Below, piece by piece: positions 41,070-49,873 of a stretch of 54,073 nt of DNA. How positions within the stretch are numbered: position 1 is the first letter of the stretch; each line of letters starts with the position of its first letter. The notes beneath the pieces were generated by a model. It saw only the letters and a list, made by a program, of their open reading frames with translations. It was not told the DNA's origin and searched no databases. The stretch spans positions 1-54,073 of the forward strand of contig JALOCD010000014.1 of NCBI GenBank assembly GCA_023228025.1, given 5' to 3'. This DNA comes from Prolixibacteraceae bacterium (GTDB lineage: Bacteria; Bacteroidota; Bacteroidia; Bacteroidales; Prolixibacteraceae). The position numbers were made by a program, and so were the translations under genes.

Positions 41070-43031
41070 ATGATCGACCAGGCCACCGTCCAAAGAATAC
41101 TCGACACCGCTGAGATTACAGAGGTTGTCGGTGAGTTTGTTACCCTCAAAAGAAGGGGAACCAACCTGCTTGGCCTCTGCCCGTTTCACAACGAGAAGAC
41201 CCCCTCCTTCAATGTCTCACCTGCCAAAGGAATCTACAAATGTTTTGGATGCGGGAAGGGCGGATCGGCGGTTAATTTCATCATGGAGCACGAGCACCTC
41301 TCGTTTGTGGAGTCGCTGCGGTGGCTGGCAAAAAAATACCACATCGAGATCCAGGAGAAAGAGGAACGTCCCGAGGATATCCAGGAGCGCAACGACCACG
41401 AGAGCCAGATCATCGTCTCCGAGTTTGCACAGAAATATTTTGCTGAGCAGCTATGGGAGAACGAATATGGCAGGGCTGTGGGGCTCAGCTACTTCCATGA
41501 ACGTGGTTTCAGGGATGAGATCATCAAAAAATTTGGATTGGGCTATTGTCCTGACGGGAAAGAACCCTTTACCAATGCGGCACTGAAAGAAGGATACAAA
41601 ATGGAGTTCCTCGAAAAGACCGGGCTCACCATCAAGCGCGATGAGTGGGTTCGCGACCGGTTCGCGGGAAGGGTGATGTTCCCTGTCCACAGCATCTCCG
41701 GTAGGGTGATCGCTTTTGGCGGAAGAACCCTTTCGCAGGAGAAGAGCATCGCCAAGTACCTCAACTCCCCCGAGTCGGATATTTACCACAAGAGCCGTGT
41801 CGTTTACGGAATCTACCTGGCCAAACGGATGATCATCCAGGAAGACAAATGCTACCTGGTGGAGGGTTACACCGATGTCATCGCGATGCACCAGGCCGGG
41901 ATTGAGAACGTGGTGGCCTCTTCGGGCACCTCGCTGACCGTCGATCAGATCAGGCTTATCAGGAGATTTACCAAAAATATTACGATCATTTACGACGGCG
42001 ACCAGGCCGGAATCAAGGCTTCCTTGCGGGGAATTGACCTGGTGCTGGAAGAGGGTATCAATGTGAAAGTGCTGCCTTTGCCGGCGGGTGAAGACCCGGA
42101 CTCCTTTTCCAAAGCGATGAGTTCTACGGAACTTACCAGGTACATCAAGGAGAATGAGACCGATTTCATCAAATTCAAGACCAAAATTCTACTCACCGGA
42201 ATCGAGAACGACCCTTTGTCGAGGGCCAGGTTGATTACCGATATTGTCAGTTCCATATCGGTCATTCCGGAGGAGATTGTGCGGGTCGAATACCTCAAAG
42301 AGTGCAGCCGTCTGCTCGAAGTAAGAGAAGATGTACTTTACAACGAGATCAGGAAGCTGAAGCTGAAAAAGAATGAGGCCCAAAGCAACCGGGAATCTGT
42401 TCCTCCGGCAGAACAAAGGACTGTTCCAGAGCAACAGATAGCTATCGAAATTGCTGATGTAGAGAACCCTTTTGAACTGGAAGAAAAGGAAATACTGAGA
42501 GTGCTGCTCAAATGCGGACCGCTCAAAATATATGATTATGAGCATGAGGAGAGTGGTGAATGGATCTCCGAAACTGTTGCAAATTATGTTTTGTCGGAAC
42601 TGGATATTGACAACATGGTCTCTGTGAATCCGGTAATCCGCGCCATTCTGGAGGAGTACCGCCTGCACATTAATGAGCCGGATTTTGACGCCACACGTTT
42701 TTTTACTGTTCACTCCGACCACAGAATCAGCCAGTTTGCTTCTGATATTATCTCGGAAAGACATCCGCTCAGTCCATTTTGGGAGCGCGGAGGAAGCCAC
42801 ATCGAAAAAGAGGAGGACCTGCTGCAGGTGGTGGTGCCAAAATTGGTGCGGGAGTACAAACTTCGGGTCGTCTCCGCCATGATGGGCCAAATTGAAAACC
42901 AGATGAAAATTGCCGATGCCGCCAAAGATTATGATCTGTCGATGGAGTTGCAGGCCTCACATCAAAAGTTAAAAAGCATTGATAAAATTCTCAGCAAACA
43001 ACTGGATCGCACGGTCAACCCTAAAAAATAA
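41070..43031 (+). CDS. dnaG: DNA primase
   Basis: 653 residues from MIDQATVQRILDTAEITEVV; the frame stays open upstream to 40803 but that part is repeat sequence. Zinc-binding CHC2 domain with C37, H40, C58, C61 (CPFH and CFGCGKGG); the catalytic TOPRIM core with VEGYTDVIAMHQAGIENVVA and IIYDGDQAGIKAS; and a long C-terminal helicase-binding part. Makes RNA primers for replication. Usual length for the phylum. Its only close neighbours are hairpins on both sides. Confidence 0.97.
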   Translation: MIDQATVQRILDTAEITEVVGEFVTLKRRGTNLLGLCPFHNEKTPSFNVSPAKGIYKCFGCGKGGSAVNFIMEHEHLSFVESLRWLAKKYHIEIQEKEERPEDIQERNDHESQIIVSEFAQKYFAEQLWENEYGRAVGLSYFHERGFRDEIIKKFGLGYCPDGKEPFTNAALKEGYKMEFLEKTGLTIKRDEWVRDRFAGRVMFPVHSISGRVIAFGGRTLSQEKSIAKYLNSPESDIYHKSRVVYGIYLAKRMIIQEDKCYLVEGYTDVIAMHQAGIENVVASSGTSLTVDQIRLIRRFTKNITIIYDGDQAGIKASLRGIDLVLEEGINVKVLPLPAGEDPDSFSKAMSSTELTRYIKENETDFIKFKTKILLTGIENDPLSRARLITDIVSSISVIPEEIVRVEYLKECSRLLEVREDVLYNEIRKLKLKKNEAQSNRESVPPAEQRTVPEQQIAIEIADVENPFELEEKEILRVLLKCGPLKIYDYEHEESGEWISETVANYVLSELDIDNMVSVNPVIRAILEEYRLHINEPDFDATRFFTVHSDHRISQFASDIISERHPLSPFWERGGSHIEKEEDLLQVVVPKLVREYKLRVVSAMMGQIENQMKIADAAKDYDLSMELQASHQKLKSIDKILSKQLDRTVNPKK

Positions 43032-43059
43032 ACGTTGATGTTCAAGTCTTTATTTGTGT

Positions 43060-43137
43060 CCTTTGTGAAAACCTTTGAGTCCTTTGTGGTGAGATTTAAA
43101 AATTTTACCACAAAGGTCTCAAAGGTTTTCACAAAGG
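43060..43137. repeat. Word-repeat hairpin, CCTTTGTG words, after dnaG
   Basis: Left arm 43060-43090 and right arm 43107-43137 match at 30 of 31 positions when inverted, with a 16-nt AT-rich loop. Words: CCTTTGTG, ACCTTTGAG, CCTTTGTGG. It begins 29 bp after the dnaG stop and could act as a terminator. Confidence 0.9.
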
Positions 43138-43219
43138 TCATACGAAGGGTTTTGTTCGCCAGATAATATTTTTAATCAATAAGTTATATAATTATTCACT
43201 CTATCTTAATAATACCCGA

Positions 43220-44242
43220 ATGATTTTCCTTACAGGAGGCACTGGCATGTTAGGAGCGCACCTACTTCTCGATCTGACTAGGAGCGGAGCGAAAGTCCGT
43301 TCGTTAAAGCGGAAAAATTCGGATCTGGAGATGGTGGAGAAAATCTTTTCGTGGTATGCTGAAAATTCGAAAGAGCTCTTTCAGAAGATTGAATGGGTAG
43401 AGGGTGATTTGCTGGATCCTCTCTCCTTGAAAGATGCGATGAGAAATGCAGATTATGTGATACATGCCGCCGCCAAAGTCTCTTTTCTCCCCTCCGACAG
43501 CATGGTCATGATGCACGAAAATAGCGAGGGCACAGCCAATCTTATTGATACAGCCATTGCATTAAAAATCAAGCGTTTTTGCCATGTGAGTTCCATTGCT
43601 GCGCTAGGCGACCATGATGCTGAGTTGCCTGTGACCGAAGAGTTTTCGTGGAAGAATGACCGCCAGCGATCGGCCTATTCCGAAAGTAAATTTCAAGCGG
43701 AGATGGAGGTCTGGAGAGGAATTGAAGAGGGATTGGAGTGCGTCATTGTCAATCCATCGGTGATTTTGGGCCCGGGAAAATGGAGCACCGGTTCGCCGCG
43801 ACTATTTCAGACTGTAGCGAATGGAATGAAATTTTATTCCAATGGCAGCACCGGCTTTGTGGATGTTAGGGATGTCGCCCACGCAATAATAGCCCTGCTT
43901 CAATCAGAGAATTGGAATACCATCAAAAACCGGCGTTACGTGCTTTCTGCCGAAAATCTTCCTTACCGAGAACTCTTTGACCGCATTGCCATGATCCTGA
44001 ATAAACCAAAACCGGCTATCCGGGCCAACCGGATCCTTTTGAAACTTGGCTGGCGGGTATCCAAATTGGCATCCATATTTACAGGCAAAGAACCGGCCTT
44101 GACCAGGGATACCGCCAGAAGCGCCGGAAAGGTGTCCCTTTACGATGGTTCAAAAATTACCAGGACATTAGATTTTGCTTACACTCCGATCAATACTACG
44201 ATTCAGGATATCGGAAAGATCTTCCTTGAAGATTATGAATGA
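43220..44242 (+). CDS. NAD-dependent epimerase/dehydratase-type SDR
   Basis: 340 residues: dinucleotide motif FLTGGTGMLGAHLLLDL at 3-19, DLLDPLSLKDAMRNADYVIHAAAK, and the catalytic YxxxK in AYSESKFQAE (about residues 154-163). An extended short-chain dehydrogenase resembling dihydroflavonol-4-reductase-like and sugar-epimerase relatives; substrate unknown. The stop codon TGA (44240-44242) is the first part of the hairpin that follows. Confidence 0.9.
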   Translation: MIFLTGGTGMLGAHLLLDLTRSGAKVRSLKRKNSDLEMVEKIFSWYAENSKELFQKIEWVEGDLLDPLSLKDAMRNADYVIHAAAKVSFLPSDSMVMMHENSEGTANLIDTAIALKIKRFCHVSSIAALGDHDAELPVTEEFSWKNDRQRSAYSESKFQAEMEVWRGIEEGLECVIVNPSVILGPGKWSTGSPRLFQTVANGMKFYSNGSTGFVDVRDVAHAIIALLQSENWNTIKNRRYVLSAENLPYRELFDRIAMILNKPKPAIRANRILLKLGWRVSKLASIFTGKEPALTRDTARSAGKVSLYDGSKITRTLDFAYTPINTTIQDIGKIFLEDYE

Positions 44243-44393
44243 GTCCACTCCAAAAAGTCCTATTCTGCCACAAAGACACCAAGACTCAAAGGTCTCACAA
44301 AGAATCATATTGCTGATATTTAAATCTTTGTGAAACCTTAGTGGTTTAGTGACTTAGTGGCCTTCTTGTTTGTTAGCTTTTCGGAGTGGACTC
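44241..44393. repeat. Nested hairpin GAGTCCACTCC with CACAAAG words
   Basis: Outer arms GAGTCCACTCC (44241-44251) and GGAGTGGACTC (44383-44393) are perfect. Inside, ACCAAGACTCAAAGGTCTCACAAAG-type words on the left pair with CTTTGTGAAACCTTAGTGG-type words on the right. The outer arm overlaps the stop codon of the SDR gene and contains GGACTC as in the GGACTCC loops. Confidence 0.8.
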
Positions 44394-44413
44394 ATGAATA
44401 AAAGTTGAGACAA

Positions 44414-44527
44414 TAAAATATTACACAACTTGTCCCAATATTTCGGGAGAGTTCCACGGAGATTATGAAAAGTCTTTTTCTCCGTGTTACTCTGTGATCC
44501 CTCTGTGTAACTCTGTGTAATATTTTA
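44414..44527. repeat. Hairpin with TAAAATATTACACA arms and CTCTGTG words
   Basis: TAAAATATTACACA (44414-44427) inverts perfectly to TGTGTAATATTTTA (44514-44527). The right side carries CTCTGTGTAA twice and TCCGTGTTAC; the left has TTCCACGGAG. Same vocabulary as 20087-20230. Confidence 0.8.
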
Positions 44528-44582
44528 TAAATTACTTACTTAATGGAGGGAGGAAGTCAATTTGCAAAAAATCACGTCTCCA

Positions 44583-44613
44583 TGTAGCGTTTCACCCATT
44601 CGTCTGCGTATTG
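44583..44613 (+). promoter_or_regulatory. Shared promoter-like motif, copy 1
   Basis: TGTAGCGTTTCACC (44583-44596), 10 bp, CGTATTG (44607-44613). The same two blocks with the same spacing occur at 47051-47081. Each lies 25-30 bp before a lipoprotein start, and an ECF sigma factor gene lies between the two, so an ECF-type promoter is suspected. Confidence 0.45.
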
Positions 44614-44642
44614 GCTGCAAAACAAGTATAATCAAAAGAGGA

Positions 44643-45146
44643 ATGAGACAATTGTTCAATATTGCAGTAGTTATGCTATTGCTCATGACTACCTCAACCT
44701 GTAACAAGGAGTCTGAAAAGGCGTCTGTACCTTTGGATAATGCGGCATTTGCGAGCCTTGGCTTTTTAAAGAGCATTCAGGCGTCCAATGACGCCAATCA
44801 ACTCCGTTCGCCGGACTATTCCGCGTCATTCGAAATTTCCAAAGTTGACAGGAAGAATAACAACCTTACGATTACGGTGACCTATCCTATTGGTTGCGGC
44901 GATTCCAGATTTCAAATAATTTGGAATGGATTGGTGCTTGAGTCCTATCCTGAGGTGATCTTTTTATATTTAAGAAGAACAACAGCGTGCGGAACAACGG
45001 GGGATTCAACATCCAGGGTATTGTCAATCAATCTGAACGCTTGTCTGGGTGATACCGATTTGGCACAACGGGTCAAAATCATTTTGTGCAATACATCAAA
45101 AAAAGCGAACAGTGAAAATTCTGATATCCCTGTTTCAAGTAATTGA
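44643..45146 (+). CDS. Lipoprotein of unknown function
   Basis: 167 residues from MRQLFNIAVVMLLLMTTSTC, a signal with a lipobox cysteine at 20. An upstream start at 44562 would translate the promoter-like motif and is rejected. The mature part has four cysteines (in GCGDSRF, TACGTTGD, NACLGD and ILCNTSK) and beta-type sequence. No family recognised. It begins a run with the ECF sigma factor 39 bp downstream. Confidence 0.7.
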   Translation: MRQLFNIAVVMLLLMTTSTCNKESEKASVPLDNAAFASLGFLKSIQASNDANQLRSPDYSASFEISKVDRKNNNLTITVTYPIGCGDSRFQIIWNGLVLESYPEVIFLYLRRTTACGTTGDSTSRVLSINLNACLGDTDLAQRVKIILCNTSKKANSENSDIPVSSN

Positions 45147-45185
45147 GTAATTTAAGGCTGTATTTTTTATCAATTAAAACGCATT

Positions 45186-45737
45186 TTGGAAAGTCGCAAG
45201 GAGGAGAACATCGAATTTATCATTCAGGGATGCATCAGGAAGAACAACAAATCTCAGGAGCTCCTGTATAAGAAATTCTTCGGATATGCCTTAAGTGTTG
45301 CGTTGATTTACAATCATCAACGCAGTGATGCGCTTGAGGTGGTGAACGATAGTTTTGTGAAAATATTCTCAAAAATTGGGAAATATGACACAACAAAACC
45401 GTTTCAGGGATGGTTACGCAAGATTGTGATCAATACCTCCATCGACAATTTAAGACGAAAAAACAAAGATCACCAGTTCGTTGAAGCAGATAAATTTCCA
45501 ATCCGGGATGAAACACCCAACGTCTTAAGTCAACTTTCGGCAAAGGATATCATTGAAATTCTTAATCTTTTGCCACTATACCATAAGACTGTATTCTGCC
45601 TGTACGAAATTGAAGGATACAGTCATGATGAGATTGCTGAACAACTTGGTATTCCATCAAGTTCATCAAGAGTTTATTTAACCCGGGCAAAACAACAATT
45701 AAGGGAATTGTTCCCGGTTAATTATTTACAAGAATGA
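45186..45737 (+). CDS. ECF-type RNA polymerase sigma factor
   Basis: 183 residues, using a TTG start at 45186 because no ATG fits before the region 2 sequence. Region 2: LYKKFFGYALSVALIYNHQRSDALEVVNDSFVKIFSKIGKYD, region 2.4-like FQGWLRKIVINTSIDNLRR; region 4: LPLYHKTVFCLYEIEGYSHDEIAEQLGIPSSSSRVYL. An alternative sigma factor probably held inactive by the next gene's product; the two genes overlap by 4 bp. Confidence 0.92.
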   Translation: MESRKEENIEFIIQGCIRKNNKSQELLYKKFFGYALSVALIYNHQRSDALEVVNDSFVKIFSKIGKYDTTKPFQGWLRKIVINTSIDNLRRKNKDHQFVEADKFPIRDETPNVLSQLSAKDIIEILNLLPLYHKTVFCLYEIEGYSHDEIAEQLGIPSSSSRVYLTRAKQQLRELFPVNYLQE

Positions 45738-46978
45738 AGAAGAAAGATATATCCGAAAGGGAAATCTTTTCCCATATAAAACAATCCCTGGAGCGTTACG
45801 AAGAGGCTTATATCCCGGGTTCATGGGAGAATTTTTTGCACAAAGGAAAAACGCGCAAAAGAAGGCTCTTATATCGGATCGTTTCCGGTATCGCTGCCTG
45901 TTTGTTGGTTGGATATGTGGGTTCAAATCTTATAAATTTTGAAAACAGGGATCAATTGACGTCGACCGCAGAACAGACGACGGCTACCCTTCAGAATATT
46001 CCTGACGATCAAATAAAATCCGCAAAAGATACAAGGCCTTTAACGGCCACCACTGAGTCAGGTTCAAAACAGTTCAAGTCAGCCAAAAGTGAATCAAAAA
46101 TCCAATCTATCCTGAAAGAAAAATTCGTTGCAAAAGTGGAAAATGGAACGACTGAACAAACTATTGTGTCCATTCCCACTGTTGATTCGACAAATAAAAT
46201 TGCTGCAATAGCAACCAATATTGAGCGTCAACCCAATATCTCGAAAACCGATTCGATCATCCCTGGCAGTCCGGATTCTGCCAAAGGCAAATCAAACAAG
46301 GTGTTTCTGAATGCCCCACCTTCCAACAAGGACCAAAATCTTGCTTCCGTATCAAAAAAGAGGGTACGTTTTGGGCTCAACTTCTCGCCAGGGCTTAGCA
46401 CCGCCCAGGCATCCAGTTCATTCAATTACACAGGGGGAATAAGCGCCGACATTCCTTTGTCTTCCAAATTCCAGCTTTCGACCGGATTGCAGGTCGAAAA
46501 CCAGAGCATGGCCAGAAAATTTCAAAGTATTGCCTCCTCTTCAACCGCCCCTCAAAATGAGACCAGGACTAAGTTGATCAATCTTGATTTACCGGTAAAT
46601 ATTACCTGGAAATTTGCCTCGGAGAAATCGCATGCCTATTATGTCTCTGCGGGATTATCCTCTTTGGTCTATCTCAGGCAGGAAAATAAAAATACAACCT
46701 ACTCCCAGACGCTTGTACCCGTCTCCTCCATTGTCGCAGGCAACGAAATAAAAACCTACAATGTGGTCGATAAGATATCCGTTTCACAGGATCAGGTTGC
46801 GCCACCTCAAACATTCGATTTTGCAGGGAGGATCAATATGATTGTGGGATTTGAAAAAAAGCTGTCCGACAAAATATTTATCCATTTTGAACCTTACGCA
46901 AAAATTCCGGTTTCAGGTCTTGCGCCGGGGGAACTGAACCATACGACAACCGGTATTAATTTCAAGATTTCATTCTGA
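45734..46978 (+). CDS. Inner-membrane segment plus outer-membrane-type beta-barrel, likely anti-sigma partner
   Basis: 414 residues. Residues 1-42 are charged and cytoplasmic-like (KKKDISEREIFSHIKQSLER), one membrane helix follows at about 43-62, then a Ser/Thr/Lys-rich linker (65-205), and residues 210-414 read as an outer-membrane beta-barrel (RFGLNFSPGLSTAQASSSF, alternating strands, final ISF). It overlaps the sigma gene by 4 bp. The N-terminus could bind the sigma factor while the C-terminus senses the outer membrane. Such fusions occur in Bacteroidota; the mechanism is inference. Confidence 0.8.
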   Translation: MKKKDISEREIFSHIKQSLERYEEAYIPGSWENFLHKGKTRKRRLLYRIVSGIAACLLVGYVGSNLINFENRDQLTSTAEQTTATLQNIPDDQIKSAKDTRPLTATTESGSKQFKSAKSESKIQSILKEKFVAKVENGTTEQTIVSIPTVDSTNKIAAIATNIERQPNISKTDSIIPGSPDSAKGKSNKVFLNAPPSNKDQNLASVSKKRVRFGLNFSPGLSTAQASSSFNYTGGISADIPLSSKFQLSTGLQVENQSMARKFQSIASSSTAPQNETRTKLINLDLPVNITWKFASEKSHAYYVSAGLSSLVYLRQENKNTTYSQTLVPVSSIVAGNEIKTYNVVDKISVSQDQVAPPQTFDFAGRINMIVGFEKKLSDKIFIHFEPYAKIPVSGLAPGELNHTTTGINFKISF

Positions 46979-47050
46979 CCCAAAAGAGTAGGGCCTATCG
47001 TTAAAATTTAAAATATATGGTCACTATTTGAATAAAAAGTGTCGGCGCAG

Positions 47051-47081
47051 TGTAGCGTTTCACCTGTTCCGCTTCGTATTG
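47051..47081 (+). promoter_or_regulatory. Shared promoter-like motif, copy 2
   Basis: TGTAGCGTTTCACC (47051-47064), 10 bp, CGTATTG (47075-47081), 25 bp before the ATG at 47107. Identical blocks and spacing to 44583-44613. Confidence 0.45.
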
Positions 47082-47106
47082 ATTCACAAACAAAAAACAT
47101 TGAGCA

Positions 47107-47643
47107 ATGAAGAATTATATTTTATCAGCTTTTTTGCTGACTATCCTGACAGGATGCATACAGGTAAATGAGTTTGGCTGGAATGAGCTTCATCCGCCGG
47201 TATTGGACCATTCACTGATCTTTCAGTCGGAATATACCAACCATGCCTGGGGATACAGCCACAATGGATGGATGATGGATGAAGGTGGCCTCGTAAAGCG
47301 GTTTACGAAAAGCGCCTCCTGGGTATTTCCAGATTCACTAGGTTTCATCTCCGAAGCAGACATGAAGAAAAACCTGAATGTCTGTGATTCCCTTCTGGAA
47401 CATATATCTTCGAGCGAGCTTCTCCATTATAGCTACAAAGCGCTGACATGTGTTGACGGTCCAATGACAAATCCTAAAATGACCATGGCTGATGCCGGCG
47501 AACACATTTACGCTTTTTACCGTTACGAAGCAGATCGCAAAAGGTACAAACGGGTGATTCTCTCCATGACCGGAGACTGGTCGCAGGAAAATCTCGCACC
47601 GAATAGCAAAGAGGTGGTCGATTGGATGAAGGCTATAAAATAA
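47107..47643 (+). CDS. Lipoprotein of unknown function
   Basis: 178 residues with a lipoprotein signal (MKNYILSAFLLTILTGC, C17). The mature part is rich in aromatic residues (HAWGYSHNGWMMDEGGLV) and ends EVVDWMKAIK. No family recognised. It follows the sigma/anti-sigma pair and has its own copy of the shared motif upstream. Its TAA stop is the first part of the hairpin at 47641. Confidence 0.65.
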   Translation: MKNYILSAFLLTILTGCIQVNEFGWNELHPPVLDHSLIFQSEYTNHAWGYSHNGWMMDEGGLVKRFTKSASWVFPDSLGFISEADMKKNLNVCDSLLEHISSSELLHYSYKALTCVDGPMTNPKMTMADAGEHIYAFYRYEADRKRYKRVILSMTGDWSQENLAPNSKEVVDWMKAIK

Positions 47644-47795
47644 TGTGGAAATTGGGAAATTGGGAAAATGTGAAAATGATAGAATGTGACCGAATGTTCA
47701 GTTGAACAATTAATATAAATAGGTTAAAAGATTTGTAAATAATGAATTTAATGCTGCCAATTTTCACATTTTCACATTTCCCAATTTTCACATTA
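47641..47795. repeat. Word-repeat hairpin, AAATTGGG and AAAATGTG words
   Basis: Left arm 47641-47678 (TAATGTGGAAATTGGG, AAATTGGGAAAATGTG, AAAATG); right arm 47757-47795 (CCAATTTTCACATTTTCAC, ATTTCCCAATTTTCACATTA). The loop is about 78 nt. The left end holds the stop codon of the preceding gene. Similar words occur at 41010-41056. Confidence 0.85.
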
Positions 47796-47862
47796 TTTTA
47801 GTTTTCCTGCAACGGGTGAACCTGTTATTCCATCTATCTTTATGTAAAAAACAATTATCATC

Positions 47863-49095
47863 ATGTATACAAAATATTTTCTGTTACTTTTTTTGGGTAC
47901 CATCCTCACGGTAGGGTGTGCCAAGGATACAAACCCTTCGCCCGAAATAAAAAAAATAGCGATGAATGATAAATCGCTGAGATTGGTGCATGCCAGCAAC
48001 TCATTTAGTTTTTCATTGCTAAACAAGAGCCTGGACGGCACCATTGAAAACAGGATGGTTTCGCCTCTGAGTGTTTCGATGGCGCTTTCAATGACGCTAA
48101 ACGGAGCATCTGGAACTACCCTTACGGCTATTCAGAAAACCCTTGGCCTGGATGGATTGACAAGGGATGAGATCAATACCATCAACAGCGATTTGGCAAC
48201 GGCATTGCAAAAATCCGATCCAGGTGTCGTCATGGATATTGCCAATTCAATCTGGATCAGGAAAGATTTTCCGGTACTGGATCCTTTCATAGCGGTCAAT
48301 CAAACCTATTACAAGGCGCAGGTTTCGAAGCTGGACTTCAACACCGCCGCGCTTTCAACCATCAACAAATGGGTGAGCGACAAGACCAACGGCAAGATTC
48401 CAACCATTTTGTCAAGTATTTCGAGCAATGAAATCATGTTTCTGATCAATGCGATCTACTTCAACGGGAAATGGAAATATCAATTTGAAACCTCCAAGAC
48501 TACCAGCGAGAAGTTTGCCTGTTCCGACCAAAAGACCGTATTTGTCCCAATGATGAAAATGGAAAGCACCTTTGGCTATTCGGTCCAACCCGGCTTCAAA
48601 GCGCTGAAGATGCCATATGGGGCGGATAAATTCCAAATGGTACTCTTGCTTCCGGAGGAGGGTGTCAGTCCGGATAAAATAGCGGCAGACCTAAACTCTG
48701 ATAAATGGACGACTTTGAACACGGCCCTGCAAACGAAGACAAAGCTTCCGGTCTGGATCCCCAAATGGAAATTTTCGTGGGACATCACCCTGAACAGAAT
48801 CCTTTCTTCTTTGGGTATGGATGTGGCTTTTGACCCAAACAAAGCCAATTTTTCTGGCATAAACGCTAATAACCAGCTATATATCACAAAGGTCATTCAC
48901 AAGACCTATATCGATGTCTCGGAATCAGGTACTGAGGCCGCTGCCGTGACCTCCGTTGGTATTGGCTTAACGAGTATGCCGGTAGATCCTCCTGCCTTTT
49001 ATGCTATCCGCCCCTTCCTCTTTTTTATAACTGAAGAGGATACCGGTGCCATTCTTTTTGCGGGGAAAGTTGAAAATCCACTTATATCCAATTAA
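47863..49095 (+). CDS. Serpin-family protease inhibitor, lipoprotein
   Basis: 410 residues. Lipoprotein signal MYTKYFLLLFLGTILTVGC. Serpin landmarks: NRMVSPLSVSMALSMTLNGA, DIANSIWIRKDFPVLDPFI, FLINAIYFNGKWKYQF, the hinge ESGTEAAAVTSVG near 362-374 and the closing RPFLFFITEEDTGAILFAGK. The small-residue hinge predicts an inhibitory (strand-inserting) serpin; by spacing P1 falls near Thr in GLTSMP, so the target protease is unclear. Probably anchored in the outer membrane and protecting the cell from proteases. Confidence 0.95.
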   Translation: MYTKYFLLLFLGTILTVGCAKDTNPSPEIKKIAMNDKSLRLVHASNSFSFSLLNKSLDGTIENRMVSPLSVSMALSMTLNGASGTTLTAIQKTLGLDGLTRDEINTINSDLATALQKSDPGVVMDIANSIWIRKDFPVLDPFIAVNQTYYKAQVSKLDFNTAALSTINKWVSDKTNGKIPTILSSISSNEIMFLINAIYFNGKWKYQFETSKTTSEKFACSDQKTVFVPMMKMESTFGYSVQPGFKALKMPYGADKFQMVLLLPEEGVSPDKIAADLNSDKWTTLNTALQTKTKLPVWIPKWKFSWDITLNRILSSLGMDVAFDPNKANFSGINANNQLYITKVIHKTYIDVSESGTEAAAVTSVGIGLTSMPVDPPAFYAIRPFLFFITEEDTGAILFAGKVENPLISN

Positions 49096-49098
49096 TTT

Positions 49099-49866
49099 AT
49101 GAGAACCATACTCTTGATTTTGATGGTGTCAATTTCACTTTCCCTTTTTGGCCAGGGAAGGAAGCGTGATGTCGTTTACCTGAAAAATGGAAGTGTATTG
49201 CGCGGGACCATCGTATTGCAGGATCCTGGTAAGTTGATCAAATTAAGGACTTCCGACAACAGCTTGTGGGTTTTTAAGATTGATCAGATCGACAGTATCA
49301 CCCGACCGCTGCCCATCAAAATTGCCCTTAAAACGGGTTATGTTAATCTTACGGAAATCGGGGTACTGGCCGGGAATTTTTCGAATGCAACGAGGGCGCC
49401 TTTTACACTGATTAACATCAGCAGTTGGAATTTTTCGAGTGGATTAGCCACAGGAATTGGAGTCGGGGTTGAATTTTCGAACGAGACTTATCTGCCCGTT
49501 ATTGCCGATGTACGGTACTATTTACGGGATAAGCGGCCTTTGCCATTCGTCTCCTTTCAGGCCGGATATTCCATTCCGATGGGCGGATCCTATGCTCAGA
49601 CGATGTATGCCATTAACGACATCCGGACGACTCCATTGATCTATCCCGGACCAATACCACCTCAATCAAATGATCCGATCAAAGCCAGAGGCGGATTCCT
49701 GTTCAATCCGGCAGTGGGAATTCAAACTCCTATCAACGATAACCTTGCCCTGACTTTTAGTGCCGGTTACCGATGGATGAGATACCATTATGCTCGCAGC
49801 GACAATTACCAGCTCGACATAGACTTCAACCGTTTGTCACTAAAGATAGGCTTGCTTTTTAAATAA
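49099..49866 (+). CDS. Outer-membrane beta-barrel protein with N-terminal KDVVYLKNGS-type domain, copy 1
   Basis: 255 residues with a signal peptide (MRTILLILMVSISLSLFGQ). The mature protein begins GRKRDVVYLKNGSVLRGTIV and SLWVFKIDQIDSI, a small beta domain common in Bacteroidota envelope proteins, then alternating beta strands (residues 80-255) ending LSLKIGLLFK with a terminal aromatic. It is 3 bp after the serpin stop and 7 bp before the LVIVD gene. Part of a duplicated pair with 51326-53364. Confidence 0.75.
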   Translation: MRTILLILMVSISLSLFGQGRKRDVVYLKNGSVLRGTIVLQDPGKLIKLRTSDNSLWVFKIDQIDSITRPLPIKIALKTGYVNLTEIGVLAGNFSNATRAPFTLINISSWNFSSGLATGIGVGVEFSNETYLPVIADVRYYLRDKRPLPFVSFQAGYSIPMGGSYAQTMYAINDIRTTPLIYPGPIPPQSNDPIKARGGFLFNPAVGIQTPINDNLALTFSAGYRWMRYHYARSDNYQLDIDFNRLSLKIGLLFK

Positions 49867-49873
49867 TAAAATC

